Source of the DNA: Moritella sp. F3
Lineage (GTDB): Bacteria; Pseudomonadota; Gammaproteobacteria; Enterobacterales; Moritellaceae
Direction of reading: 5' to 3'
NCBI RefSeq assembly: GCF_015082335.1
Contig: NZ_BLRL01000005.1
Coordinates: 217,494-281,493 of the forward strand
Length of the DNA stretch: 64,000 bases
A program made the translations under genes and the position numbers. This document shows, one piece after another, positions 9,758 to 18,596 of the stretch; the stretch's first letter is position 1; each line of letters begins with the position of its first letter. Below the pieces are notes generated by a model that had not been told where the DNA came from, did no database searches, and was given only the letters and a program-made list of their open reading frames with translations.

Positions 9758-11416
9758 ATGATTACAATTTTAAAAAATAACGCCTTGTTTAATTGGCAAA
9801 AATTAAGCTTTAGACGGCGCTTATTATTGATCATGACTTTGTCAGGTATTGTTAAATTATTGATCTTATCTATTGCCGGATTTATTTATTTAAAGCACTG
9901 GGAAGAACAAGACAGTGGTAATAATGCCCTTGGTATCGCTAAATTTTTGTCTACATCGCCATGTGTTGTAAAAGCGATAGAAACTAATAACCCTGAACTG
10001 ATCCGTAATAAAATTGAATATTTACGCGCGTCGGTTAATGCTGCGTTTATTGTCGTGGGTAATAAAGACGGTATTCGTTTATCTCATCCTATTGACGCGC
10101 GGATTGGTAAACCGATGAAAGGTGATGATAATGATAGAGCCTTAAAACAAGGGTTATCTTATGTCTCTGTTGCCACCGGCTCATTAGGTCGGTCTGTCAG
10201 AGGAAAAACCCCGATTATTGATAGCAAAGGTAATATTATTGGTGTCGTTTCGGTTGGTTACCTGCTAACGAGCATTGAGAGTAAAGCCGATCATTTCCTT
10301 ATATTCCTGCTTATTATGATTACGTTGGTCGTACTGACGAATGCCTTGATTTCTAACTTTACCGCGAAGAAATTTCAGAATGCGATATTTGGCTTTGAGC
10401 CTGAAGAATTTGGCCGTTTGTATATGGAACTTGAGGTTACCCTGAGTACGATTAAAGAAGGGGTGGTGAGTATTGATGCGAATGGTTACTTACGCTCTAT
10501 TAATCGTAGCGCCTGTGATATTTTTAAGGTCAAAGCGGAAAATGTGCTTAATCATAGAATGGATGAAGTATTACCCGAGAATAACTTAACGGAAATTTTG
10601 ACCACTAAAGCCAACGAATATAATGTTGAAATGATGATTAAGGGCCAAGCTATCGTAGCCAACAGGCAAATCCTCATTGTTGATAATCAAGTTGTGGGCG
10701 CTGTATCGAGTTTTCGTCTTAAAGATGAGATCAGCGAGCTGACTAAACAGTTATCACAAGTGCGTGAATACTCTGATTTATTACGCTCGCAAACCCATGA
10801 ACATAGCAATAAATTAAATACCATCAGTGGCCTAATCCACCTAGGTAAAAATGAAGAAGTACTCGGTTTGATCGGACAGGAAACGGAACGTTATCAGCAT
10901 TTAATTGAGTTTTTACGTGAAGCGATTCACGAGCCGATGATTGCCGGCGTATTACTGGGTAAAAGTGAAAGAGCGCGAGAGTTAGGGCTATTATTAGATA
11001 TTGATGATGGTTCACAGTTATTAGCTTTACCTGAGCATATTCGCGCAGAAGATTTAGTGACTATATTGGGTAACTTTATCGATAATGGTTTCGATGCTTG
11101 TATTAGCAGTAACACGCTAAAGTCAGAACGAAAAGTATCGGTGAGTATTTCTGACTTTGGTGATGAAATCATCATGGAAGTTGAAGACAATGGCTGTGGC
11201 TTACCTGAAGGTATCGCCCAACAAGAATTAATTAAGCAAGGTGTTTCCAGCAAATCGGACAGTAACCGAGGCGTAGGGCTGCATCTTGTCGATAAAATCA
11301 TTAACCAATATAACGGTCAGTTAATGATGGAAAGTATTGATAATAAAGGAACAAGAATGACGGTGTATTTACCAAAACAGCATGCAGATAAGGATATTAA
11401 ACATGACATCAGCTAA
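9758..11416 (+). CDS. DcuS/CitA-family sensor histidine kinase
   Basis: 552 residues. TM1 at about 20-42, periplasmic single-Cache-type sensor (about 45-175, with FIVVGNKDGIRLSHP and RSVRGKTPI, characteristic of carboxylate sensors), TM2 at about 182-200, cytosolic PAS (about 225-320), then an H-box with the phospho-acceptor His near residue 347 (RSQTHEHSNKLN, the DcuS/CitA type) and an HATPase domain with ILGNFIDNGFDA, DNGCGL and GVGLHLV. It should sense a di- or tricarboxylate in the periplasm. It overlaps the response-regulator gene and faces tctCBA, which suggests control of that transporter (inference). Confidence 0.9.
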   Translation: MITILKNNALFNWQKLSFRRRLLLIMTLSGIVKLLILSIAGFIYLKHWEEQDSGNNALGIAKFLSTSPCVVKAIETNNPELIRNKIEYLRASVNAAFIVVGNKDGIRLSHPIDARIGKPMKGDDNDRALKQGLSYVSVATGSLGRSVRGKTPIIDSKGNIIGVVSVGYLLTSIESKADHFLIFLLIMITLVVLTNALISNFTAKKFQNAIFGFEPEEFGRLYMELEVTLSTIKEGVVSIDANGYLRSINRSACDIFKVKAENVLNHRMDEVLPENNLTEILTTKANEYNVEMMIKGQAIVANRQILIVDNQVVGAVSSFRLKDEISELTKQLSQVREYSDLLRSQTHEHSNKLNTISGLIHLGKNEEVLGLIGQETERYQHLIEFLREAIHEPMIAGVLLGKSERARELGLLLDIDDGSQLLALPEHIRAEDLVTILGNFIDNGFDACISSNTLKSERKVSVSISDFGDEIIMEVEDNGCGLPEGIAQQELIKQGVSSKSDSNRGVGLHLVDKIINQYNGQLMMESIDNKGTRMTVYLPKQHADKDIKHDIS

Positions 11417-12092
11417 TACGATTAAAGTATTAATCATTGAGGATGATGTGGGTATCGCTGAAATCCACCGCCGAAATCTAATGAAAATAGATGGCTTAGA
11501 CGTCATTGGGATAGCGACAACTAAAGCTGAAGCTGAAGTGCTGCTTGATGTACTAACGCCTGATTTAATCTTGCTAGATGTGTATTTACCTGATGGTAAC
11601 GGTTTGGATATTCTACGTGATTTACGTCAACAGCAGCATGCCTGTGATGTGATCTTAATTACAGCAGATCGTGACGCGGATACACTACAAGCTGCTATGC
11701 GTGGTGGGGTGGTTGATTACATTTTAAAACCGGTGATTTTTGCGCGCTTAGAAGAATCATTAAATAAGTATCTTAAACAGAAGAATCAATTTGTTCATCT
11801 CGATGATGTAGATCAGAACATGGTTGATGCCATGATATCTGTTAGTGTTAAAAGCCCTACGGCATCGCGTTTGCCGAAAGGTATCGATAGTGTCACTTTG
11901 GATAAAGTACGCGGTTTGTTTGCTGAACATGCTGATATTACTGCGGATAATGCAGGGGTATTAATTGGCGCGAGTCGCACCACGGCAAGACGCTATTTAG
12001 AACACTTGATTAGTACGGGCGAACTGATGGCTGATTTAAATTACGGCACTGTAGGCCGCCCTGAAAGAACCTATAAAAAACAAGTTAGATAA
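11403..12092 (+). CDS. DcuR/CitB-family response regulator
   Basis: 229 residues from the ATG at 11403, overlapping the kinase gene by 14 bases; AAGGAT precedes it. The receiver domain (about 5-122) has the acidic pair EDD, the phospho-acceptor Asp in LILLDVYLPDGNG, the Thr in LITADRD and the Lys in YILKPV. The C-terminal part ends in the DcuR/CitB signature TTARRYLEHLISTGEL followed by YGTVGRPERTYK. It is the partner of the preceding kinase; the likely target is the tctCBA operon on the other strand. Confidence 0.92.
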   Translation: MTSANTIKVLIIEDDVGIAEIHRRNLMKIDGLDVIGIATTKAEAEVLLDVLTPDLILLDVYLPDGNGLDILRDLRQQQHACDVILITADRDADTLQAAMRGGVVDYILKPVIFARLEESLNKYLKQKNQFVHLDDVDQNMVDAMISVSVKSPTASRLPKGIDSVTLDKVRGLFAEHADITADNAGVLIGASRTTARRYLEHLISTGELMADLNYGTVGRPERTYKKQVR

Positions 12093-12168
12093 TACTTGTT
12101 CATGCTAACTGTGGTTGCTGGTTAATCGTTAATAATTAGATAAATAAAAATTGAATTAAAAGTTAAAT

Positions 12169-12200
12169 GAAAAAACAGCGCTTCGAGCGCTGTTTTTTTT
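12169..12200. terminator. Bidirectional intrinsic terminator
   Basis: Perfect eight-base arms (12175-12182 and 12186-12193) around a TCG loop, flanked by an A-run and an eight-base T-run. It separates the two-component system (+) from tctA (-) and can serve both strands. Confidence 0.92.
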
Positions 12201-12251
12201 CCATATTATTTATAGTTTCAATTACGCCTACGGTGACGATTCTTGCGATTA

Positions 12252-13787
12252 TTAATCACACTCATCAACAAATACTGCTTTCTTTGCACGACGGCGATTA
12301 AATGCGGTTAGCAGTATCGGTGCAATTAGTACTAAGGCTGAAATAACAGTGAAAGTCAGTGTTATTGGACGTTCCCATAAGAAACTTAATTCACCATCAC
12401 TGATCATTAATGAACGACGTAGATTTTCTTCCATTAAACCACCCAGAATAAAGCCCAGTAATAATGGTGCTAAGGGGAAGGTCGCGAGCCTGAGGAATAT
12501 GGCTATCACCGCGACTAAGATCATAATAAAGACATCAACAGTATTAAAGGAAACCAGATAAACACCTGTGATTGAGAAGAAGATAATCATCGGCAGCAAT
12601 ACCGTTCTTGGTACCGCAAGCAGTTTGGCAATATACGGGATCAGCGGTAGATTCAACACCATCAATACGAGGTTACCGAAGTACATTGAGATGATCACAG
12701 ACCAGAAAATCTCTGGGTTATCAACAAACAAACGCGGGCCAGGTTGAATACCGTAAGAGATCATTGCACCGAGCATAATAGCTGTAGTACCAGAACCTGG
12801 AATACCTAAGGTTAGTAGCGGTACAAATGAACCACTTGATGCGGCATTATTCGCCGCTTCAGGGGCAACGAGACCACGGATACTACCTTTACCAAACTCA
12901 TCTCGTTTATCTTTAGGCGCAAGGTTACGCTCTAAGCCATAACTTAAAAAGGCTGCAATTGTTGCACCTGCACCGGGTAATACGCCGACAAAGAAACCCA
13001 GAATCGAAGAACGAACGGCCACGGGTGCAACTTCTTTGAACTCTTCTTTTGTTACTTTCATGCTACCAATTTCAGATAAGGCACTATTTTCTTCAGCGGA
13101 GGTATCTGGTTCCGGTTTTAAAATACTGAATAATATTTCACCGAGAGCAAAGGTAGCCATCGCTAATAATAAGAAACTAAAACCATCCATCAAATCGGTT
13201 AAGCCAAAGGTGAAACGTTCAACGCCAATGCCTTTATCAATACCGACGGTGGATAACATCAATCCAAAAATAGTCATCATCCAAGCTTTTAATACCTGGC
13301 CTTTACCAGCAAATGCTGCAACGGCAGAAAGGCCTACGAGCATTAAGGAAAAATAATCCGATGATTGGAAACTTAATGATACTTTGGCCAGGGCTGGTGC
13401 GGCGATTAATAACATGATCGCCGATAAGGTGCCGCCAGTGAATGAAGCATAAGCAGCAAGTGCTAATGCTTTACCAGCTTGGCCTTTTTTAGCTAACGGG
13501 TACCCATCAAATGCGGTGACCACAGTGGATGAACAGCCGGGTGCATTGATCAGGATTGAGGATGTTGAACCACCAAAAATAGCACCATAATAAACGCCAG
13601 CCATTAAGATCATCCCCGAAGACGGGTCTAATCCATAAGTAATGGGGATCATTAACGCAATCGCGGAAATTGGCCCAAGACCTGGCAGCATACCAATAAA
13701 AGTACCGACAAAACAACCGACCATAACCATCATTAAGTTGGTTGGCATGATTGCTGTGGATAAGCCTGCTAAAATTCCATCTAACAT
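12252..13787 (-). CDS. tctA: Tripartite tricarboxylate transporter large membrane subunit TctA
   Basis: 511 residues with about 11-12 membrane spans. The family signature GTFIGMLPGLGPISAIALMIP sits in the first quarter and its internal repeat FFVGVLPGAGATIAAFLSYG in the second half. TctA forms the channel of the TctCBA secondary carboxylate importer in the inner membrane. It is the last gene of tctC-tctB-tctA, beginning 10 bases after tctB, with AGGACG upstream. Substrate cannot be told from sequence; family members take citrate, tartrate, terephthalate and others. Confidence 0.93.
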   Translation of the reverse strand: MLDGILAGLSTAIMPTNLMMVMVGCFVGTFIGMLPGLGPISAIALMIPITYGLDPSSGMILMAGVYYGAIFGGSTSSILINAPGCSSTVVTAFDGYPLAKKGQAGKALALAAYASFTGGTLSAIMLLIAAPALAKVSLSFQSSDYFSLMLVGLSAVAAFAGKGQVLKAWMMTIFGLMLSTVGIDKGIGVERFTFGLTDLMDGFSFLLLAMATFALGEILFSILKPEPDTSAEENSALSEIGSMKVTKEEFKEVAPVAVRSSILGFFVGVLPGAGATIAAFLSYGLERNLAPKDKRDEFGKGSIRGLVAPEAANNAASSGSFVPLLTLGIPGSGTTAIMLGAMISYGIQPGPRLFVDNPEIFWSVIISMYFGNLVLMVLNLPLIPYIAKLLAVPRTVLLPMIIFFSITGVYLVSFNTVDVFIMILVAVIAIFLRLATFPLAPLLLGFILGGLMEENLRRSLMISDGELSFLWERPITLTFTVISALVLIAPILLTAFNRRRAKKAVFVDECD

Positions 13788-13797
13788 AATTATCGTC

Positions 13798-14295
13798 CTA
13801 GAAGCTTAAAAAGAGGTAACCAGGTTCAAGATAAATATCCAGAACTTTAGTTAGTAGTAACCAAAACACAGTTACAAAAGGAAAAGATGCACCAAACAAG
13901 ACTGCTTTACGTCGCTCGCCAAGCAGCCAAAAGCCGACCAATAAGAATAAACTGGTGGCTAATACAAACCCGAGCCAAGTGAGTCCGACACCATAGGCTG
14001 TCATTAAGGCAACGAACGCACCAAGCAAGCGCCAATCTAAACTGCTTTCATTGGTATTTTCGCAAGTACTAGTACTACAAATGTTTGTGGGTGACATGAC
14101 GATAAGCAGCAGTGACATGATAATGCCACTGGCGGTAAGTAAATAGGGTAAAGTACGTGCCGTGAAGGCCTCGTATTCGTCACCAGGGAAAAGCTGAATT
14201 TGGGTCGCTTGGTATCCGTAGATTAAGCAGACAAGTAGAAATATTAATCCACTGACTCGATCTCGGTTTAAGCGCGGTAAAGCTGTTGATTGCAT
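13798..14295 (-). CDS. tctB: Tripartite tricarboxylate transporter small membrane subunit TctB
   Basis: 165 residues, about four membrane spans, the usual size and topology of TctB. The N-terminus (RDRVSGLIFLLVCLIYGYQA) matches the family pattern, with a Cys/Asn/Ser/Thr-rich hydrophilic loop in the middle (about residues 68-80). GGAGC lies ten bases before the start. It sits between tctC and tctA in one operon and should pair with TctA in the membrane; the family is poorly conserved, so position supports the call as much as sequence. Confidence 0.88.
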   Translation of the reverse strand: MQSTALPRLNRDRVSGLIFLLVCLIYGYQATQIQLFPGDEYEAFTARTLPYLLTASGIIMSLLLIVMSPTNICSTSTCENTNESSLDWRLLGAFVALMTAYGVGLTWLGFVLATSLFLLVGFWLLGERRKAVLFGASFPFVTVFWLLLTKVLDIYLEPGYLFLSF

Positions 14296-14364
14296 GGGAT
14301 GCTCCGATTTAAAAGAAAGCCACAGTGAATAATGACTGTGGCTGGATCATAGAGATGAGTTAGT

Positions 14365-15345
14365 TTATTTTAGGAAACCTAACTCACGCATCAAGGCACC
14401 CATTTGTTCTTCTTGTTGTTCTAAGAATGCATAAAAGTCTTTGTCTGCTTTGTAATTATCAATCCAACCGTTACGGTCACGCACAGTTGCCCATTGATCT
14501 GTCTTATACATCTCAGTTAGTACTTTGTTCCACTCTGCAACTTTAGCGTCACTGATACCTGGTGAAGCAAAGAATCCACGCCAGTTAGCAAAGACGGTTT
14601 CATTGCCCATTTCTGTAAGCGTCGGTACATTTGGTGCCGCGGCTAGACGCTCTGGTGCTGTGATTGCAAGAATGCGTACTTGACCACTTTTAGACATTTC
14701 CAGTACTTCACCTAGACCGGTTGAAAGTAGTGGGGTTTCACCTGACAATACTGCTGCCATCGCTTTACCGCCAGCGTCATAAGCGATGTAGCGTACTTTA
14801 CGGGCGTCAAATCCTTCGCCTTTAAATGCGGCTGCTGCAATCAGATGATCCATGCTACCGCGTGCGGAACCGCCCGCAATTTTAACTTTGCGTGGATTTT
14901 CTTTAAATGCTGTTACTACTTGTTGCCAGTTTTCAAACTTCGAATCTGCTGCCACGACAATTGCGCCATAATCGGCAATCGTTGTGGCAACGGGCGTTAG
15001 ATCTCGGAATGATTGTGGGAAAATACCAGTCAAAGAACGGATCACAATCGGAGTCGAGTTAACCATTAAAGTGTCTTGTTGACGTGCAGCTGTCTCAATC
15101 ATGTGAGCAATAGCTTTACCGCCACCGCCGCCAGAAAGATTCTGATAAGAGACTTTTTCAACTAAGTCCGCTTTCATTAATACATCACCAGTCCCTCGGG
15201 CTGTCATGTCCCAACCACCGCCTGCACCACCTGGTACGATAAAGTGTATTTTTTCTAAATCAGCAGCCCAAGCGGCTGACGATAATGTGGCAATACTGGC
15301 GACAATCAGTGATGAGGTTACACATTTTCTAAATTGCTTTAGCAT
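14365..15345 (-). CDS. tctC: Tripartite tricarboxylate transporter substrate-binding protein TctC
   Basis: 326 residues from the second ATG at 15345, which has AAGGA at good spacing (an ATG nine bases earlier sits directly on it). A Sec signal peptide ends near AAWA/ADLEK. The mature protein shows TctC/Bug hallmarks: IHFIVPGGAGGGWDMTAR near the N-terminus and YIAYDAGGKAMAAVLSGE mid-protein. It binds the carboxylate in the periplasm and delivers it to TctAB. It is the first gene of the operon and presumably the most abundant product. Confidence 0.93.
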   Translation of the reverse strand: MLKQFRKCVTSSLIVASIATLSSAAWAADLEKIHFIVPGGAGGGWDMTARGTGDVLMKADLVEKVSYQNLSGGGGGKAIAHMIETAARQQDTLMVNSTPIVIRSLTGIFPQSFRDLTPVATTIADYGAIVVAADSKFENWQQVVTAFKENPRKVKIAGGSARGSMDHLIAAAAFKGEGFDARKVRYIAYDAGGKAMAAVLSGETPLLSTGLGEVLEMSKSGQVRILAITAPERLAAAPNVPTLTEMGNETVFANWRGFFASPGISDAKVAEWNKVLTEMYKTDQWATVRDRNGWIDNYKADKDFYAFLEQQEEQMGALMRELGFLK

Positions 15346-15383
15346 GGTTTCCATTCCTTGTGTTCATTGTTGAAAAGTTGAAT

Positions 15384-15400
15384 TTAACATTACATGTTAA
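15384..15400. promoter_or_regulatory. Palindrome upstream of tctC, candidate operator
   Basis: TTAACAT and ATGTTAA form perfect seven-base arms around TAC, about 40-55 bases upstream of the tctC start codon. Position and symmetry suit a regulator site, possibly for the adjacent DcuR-type regulator; this is inference from position only. Confidence 0.35.
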
Positions 15401-15560
15401 TAGCTAGCGCTTTTCCATTGTTGGTGGGGTTAACGCTTATGGAAGGTGATGTTAATTTAATGTTGCCGGTGTTGTTGTGATGGAGTGAAAAGTGTAAATA
15501 ATGGTAATTAATAACGTTTCGCGCATTTTGTGCATAAAGTTCACGTTGGGGTGTGAACGA

Positions 15561-15601
15561 AAAAAACCGGCTCATTTATTTCGGTGAATAAATGAGCCGG
15601 T
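15561..15601 (-). terminator. Intrinsic terminator of the acyltransferase gene
   Basis: Perfect 15-base arms (15566-15580 and 15587-15601) around a six-base loop, followed on the minus strand by six T. It lies 27 bases after the acyltransferase stop and insulates tctC from it. Confidence 0.9.
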
Positions 15602-15627
15602 CTTTTAAGTGATATACGAAACGTTAC

Positions 15628-16539
15628 TTACTTCTGCAGTTTAGTTTTACCTGCGTAGGCCTTATGGCTTTGTGCCATTGTTTCTAAGATAGCGTCTTTT
15701 TCTATCCAAACATCATTGAGGTGTTGTTGAAAGCCAATTTTAAATGCGCGATCTTTTTGGTAATCACCACGCATCTTCTCATCAATATCCGCAACTCGAA
15801 TATGTACATGTACATCTTTCACCTCTCCGCACAGGTATTGCCAGAAACTAGGCGTTTGACCTGGGTAATAAATGGCAACATCCACAATTTTATGAATGTG
15901 ATCACCTAATGCAGAAAGTGCAAATGCCAGTCCACCTGCTTTTGGTTTTAACAGGTGCTTGAACGGTGATTTTTGTTTGTTATGCTTTTCAGTGGTTAAG
16001 CGCGTACCTTCCACAAAATTCATCACACTCACTGGACTGGATTTAAATTTAGCGCAAGCCTTACGTGTTACTTCGATATCTTTCCCGCGTAATTTCGGAT
16101 TTTTCTTTAGTTGTGCTGTGCTGTAACGACGCATGAAAGGGAAGTCTAATGCCCACCAAGCCATGCCTAAGAAAGGCACAAAAATGAGTTCTTTTTTTAA
16201 GAAGAATTTTAAGAAGGGGATCTTTTTATTTAATACACGTTGCAAGATCAGGATATCAACCCAAGATTGGTGATTCGCAATGACCATGTACCATTCTTTT
16301 TCAGACAGCTCTATGTCAGCATTATGCAAATGGACCTTAACGGGATGAATAAAGTGTTCGATGACGCCATTTACGCGGATCCAACTACTTGCAAAGAAGA
16401 CTAATAATGAAGAACAGATTCTTTGTATAATTTTAATTGGTAGTAATTTGATCGGGCTTAAAATCATGATTGGGATAACCCAAAACAGTAAGTTTACAAA
16501 CCACAATACAAAGGCCAAACAGCCGCGTATAGATGACAT
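15628..16539 (-). CDS. YihG-like 1-acylglycerol-3-phosphate acyltransferase family protein
   Basis: 303 residues from the ATG at 16539, which has AGGAAG upstream; a longer frame from a TTG at 16560 is less likely. N-terminal hydrophobic segments anchor it in the inner membrane. PlsC-type motifs are present: NHQSWVD (NHX4D catalytic box, about residues 85-91) and FVEGTRLT (about 170). Length and motifs match the YihG/LCLAT-like branch, which acylates lysophosphatidic acid or a related lysophospholipid. The exact acceptor is not determined. The gene is monocistronic with its own terminator. Confidence 0.85.
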   Translation of the reverse strand: MSSIRGCLAFVLWFVNLLFWVIPIMILSPIKLLPIKIIQRICSSLLVFFASSWIRVNGVIEHFIHPVKVHLHNADIELSEKEWYMVIANHQSWVDILILQRVLNKKIPFLKFFLKKELIFVPFLGMAWWALDFPFMRRYSTAQLKKNPKLRGKDIEVTRKACAKFKSSPVSVMNFVEGTRLTTEKHNKQKSPFKHLLKPKAGGLAFALSALGDHIHKIVDVAIYYPGQTPSFWQYLCGEVKDVHVHIRVADIDEKMRGDYQKDRAFKIGFQQHLNDVWIEKDAILETMAQSHKAYAGKTKLQK

Positions 16540-17034
16540 AACACTTCCTAAAAATGACAATCAATAAAAATAGAGTGTCTATACTACTGCGCAGATCAAA
16601 ACGACTCAATATTTAACTACCACTTTATGCACAAATCCACGCTCTTTAGCTAAAGGTCGGAGCAGTTAAAAGGTTGTACTGTAAAAATAATTATAATTAA
16701 GGTGACTTTGATGACGTTTCATCAGGAGGAAAGTGTGATAGTAGAATGGCTATTATTTTTCAGACTGGCGATATAGTTTAAGGGGGCTGATATTAATAGA
16801 AAAATAGTATTTTATGTGTCTATCTGTGCTGAAAGTATATGGTAATACTTAGCTTACTTTATTGAATATGCACAGATATGAACACAATTAATAAATAATT
16901 TAAAAGGCTTTCTCCATATATTTTTTTTAAACTATATTCATGTTATTGCAGGACAAACTCGGAATGATTAATTTGCGGGTTTATAATTTAAAAAAGACCA
17001 AAGCACCTTTTTTATATTCAAGAGCTTGAATCTT
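16540..17034. other. Long region upstream of csgD
   Basis: 495 bases between the acyltransferase (-) and csgD (+). Very AT-rich, with a long T-run near 16921-16928. Long upstream regions with many regulator sites are characteristic of csgD in enterobacteria, but no specific box is recognised here. It contains the small ORF described at 16711. Confidence 0.45.
16711..16776 (+). CDS. Candidate 21-codon small ORF upstream of csgD
   Basis: ATG at 16711 is preceded by AAGGTGA with five bases of spacing and reads 21 codons to TAG at 16774. A second start (GTG at 16735, same frame) has AGGAGGA just before it. The C-terminal half is hydrophobic (EWLLFFRLAI). It could be a leader peptide or a tiny membrane protein; it may equally be chance in AT-rich DNA. 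Two stacked ribosome-binding sites in one frame are the only evidence. Confidence 0.28.
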   Translation: MTFHQEESVIVEWLLFFRLAI

Positions 17035-17700
17035 ATGATGAATGAAAAATATACGTGTTATTTAGTATCAAAATCAAGTTTACAATCTTCTTTATTAAAA
17101 CAAAGTCTAGAGAAATCACTTGATATCATTATTTTAGATGTATCCTTTACCGAACTACTTCAAACGATCTCTTCTAAGCAAACTAATAACAACCTCAATT
17201 ACATTATTATTGATTTAAACCATTTACAAGACGATTACCTCAGCAAGTATTTAATTATTGTCGATGAAAAACATCTTAATACTAAAGAGGTTCTAATAAA
17301 TTCAGAACCTTCCGTCATTGTTGATGACTTGATGAAACTACCTAATTTAACCGGACTGTTTTATGAAAGCGATACCATGGAATTGATGTCGAAAGGTATG
17401 CAAAAAATATTAGATGGCGAGCTTTGGCTTTCTAGAGATATTACGACGTCTATTATTACAGTGCATCGAAAAGATAAATATTTCACTTCCAGTGTGATCG
17501 CTGAACTGACTCGGCGCGAAGAAGAAATTATGAAGTTACTCACTTTAGGTGCTTCAAATTCTCAAATCGCAGAGCAATTATTCGTGAGCGAAAACACGGT
17601 TAAAACGCATTTACATAATGTGTTTAAGAAAATAAAAGTAAGAAGCAGGCTGCAAGCTGTGATGTGGGCAAAGGGACAACAATTTCAAAGGGCTCAATAA
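17035..17700 (+). CDS. csgD: CsgD-like LuxR/FixJ-family regulator of curli
   Basis: 221 residues from the ATG at 17035 (a second ATG follows at once; AGAG ten bases upstream). The N-terminal half is a receiver-like domain that lacks a clear phospho-acceptor Asp arrangement, as in E. coli CsgD. The C-terminal LuxR HTH (about residues 155-215) is textbook: LTRREEEIMKLLTLGASNSQ, then VSENTVKTHLHNVFKKI. It begins the csgD-csgE-csgF-csgG operon, overlapping csgE by one base, which supports the name. It should activate the curlin genes on the facing strand and itself respond to c-di-GMP-dependent expression. Confidence 0.88.
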   Translation: MMNEKYTCYLVSKSSLQSSLLKQSLEKSLDIIILDVSFTELLQTISSKQTNNNLNYIIIDLNHLQDDYLSKYLIIVDEKHLNTKEVLINSEPSVIVDDLMKLPNLTGLFYESDTMELMSKGMQKILDGELWLSRDITTSIITVHRKDKYFTSSVIAELTRREEEIMKLLTLGASNSQIAEQLFVSENTVKTHLHNVFKKIKVRSRLQAVMWAKGQQFQRAQ

Positions 17701-18155
17701 TGAAGTCAAAACGAGGAAAGGTTTTGTTTTATGCCTTGTGTATTAGTGGGCTCTGTATTAGCACAAACCTACAGGCAATTGATGATAAATCTCCGCTAGA
17801 AGAATCAAGCAGTAATGATGATAGTCTCGTCGAAATTCAAGGGCTTCTTATCGATCGAACATTAACTCGCCTTGGCAAAGATTTCTACTTTACCTTTGCG
17901 ATGAAAATGAACAGTGAATATGGTGATCTTGAGGTTAACTTAACGATCTCTGAAGTACCAACCGCTCTATCGGGAAGTATTATTACAATCCATCATTTTA
18001 ATCGGGTTATTTATAAAACAGCTCTTTCACCAGGGAGGTATCAAGCAGAACAACGTGCAGAGGAAGCTATGTATGTAACGCGAAATTATATTGTTAAATG
18101 GAAAGCCGAAAAACAATTTCAAGATACTTTTGATCTAGAACGATCAGAGTTATAA
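17700..18155 (+). CDS. csgE: Curli secretion specificity factor CsgE
   Basis: 151 residues; its ATG overlaps the csgD stop (TAATG) and AAAGGG lies seven bases before it. A signal peptide covers about residues 1-26. The mature part keeps CsgE landmarks: EIQGLLIDRTLTRLGKDFYFTF, then an aromatic/basic strand with IHHFNRVIYKTALSPGR. CsgE forms a periplasmic ring that caps the CsgG pore and selects curlin substrates. It is the second gene of the accessory operon. Confidence 0.9.
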   Translation: MKSKRGKVLFYALCISGLCISTNLQAIDDKSPLEESSSNDDSLVEIQGLLIDRTLTRLGKDFYFTFAMKMNSEYGDLEVNLTISEVPTALSGSIITIHHFNRVIYKTALSPGRYQAEQRAEEAMYVTRNYIVKWKAEKQFQDTFDLERSEL

Positions 18156-18165
18156 GGAGGATATG

Positions 18166-18573
18166 ATGAAGATAACTACGCAACTATTCACTCTTTCATT
18201 TATTTTAAGCAGCAGTCATGTAATCGCGAGTGAATTAGTTTATACACCTGTGAACCCGAGTTTTGGTGGTAACCCGTTAAATAGTAGCTACTTATTAGGT
18301 ACAGCTGCCGCGAACAATGATTACTCTGGGCCAAAAATTGACTCAGGATTTGAAGAGAAGTCAGCTTTGGAGCGTTTGGCATCTAGCTTGGAATCGAGGT
18401 TAATAAGTCAAATATTGTCCGATGCAAGTGAGGGGAAAACCGGGCAACTTATAACCGAGGCTTTTACTGTCAATGTTGTTGAAGGTGAGGGGGGCGCATT
18501 GCTCATTCACCTCGTGGATAATTTAACTGGTGAGAGCTCAACTATTCAAGTTGGCGGCATTACTTCGAATTAA
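18166..18573 (+). CDS. csgF: Curli assembly factor CsgF
   Basis: 135 residues from the ATG at 18166; two ATGs are adjacent and this one has better spacing (five bases) from AAGGAGG. A signal peptide ends near VIAS. The mature N-terminus holds the conserved CsgF core (VNPSFGGNPLNSSYLL, in place of the E. coli NPNFGGNP motif), which inserts in the CsgG channel, while the rest is surface exposed and links the CsgB nucleator to the pore. The gap to csgE is only ten bases. Confidence 0.92.
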   Translation: MKITTQLFTLSFILSSSHVIASELVYTPVNPSFGGNPLNSSYLLGTAAANNDYSGPKIDSGFEEKSALERLASSLESRLISQILSDASEGKTGQLITEAFTVNVVEGEGGALLIHLVDNLTGESSTIQVGGITSN

Positions 18574-18596
18574 AAAGCAAATAAAGGATGCAATAA

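Noticed and set aside
10927..11301. 124-codon frame antisense to the histidine kinase
   Set aside because: Shadow of the kinase ATPase domain, Ser/Ile/Leu-rich, no start site.
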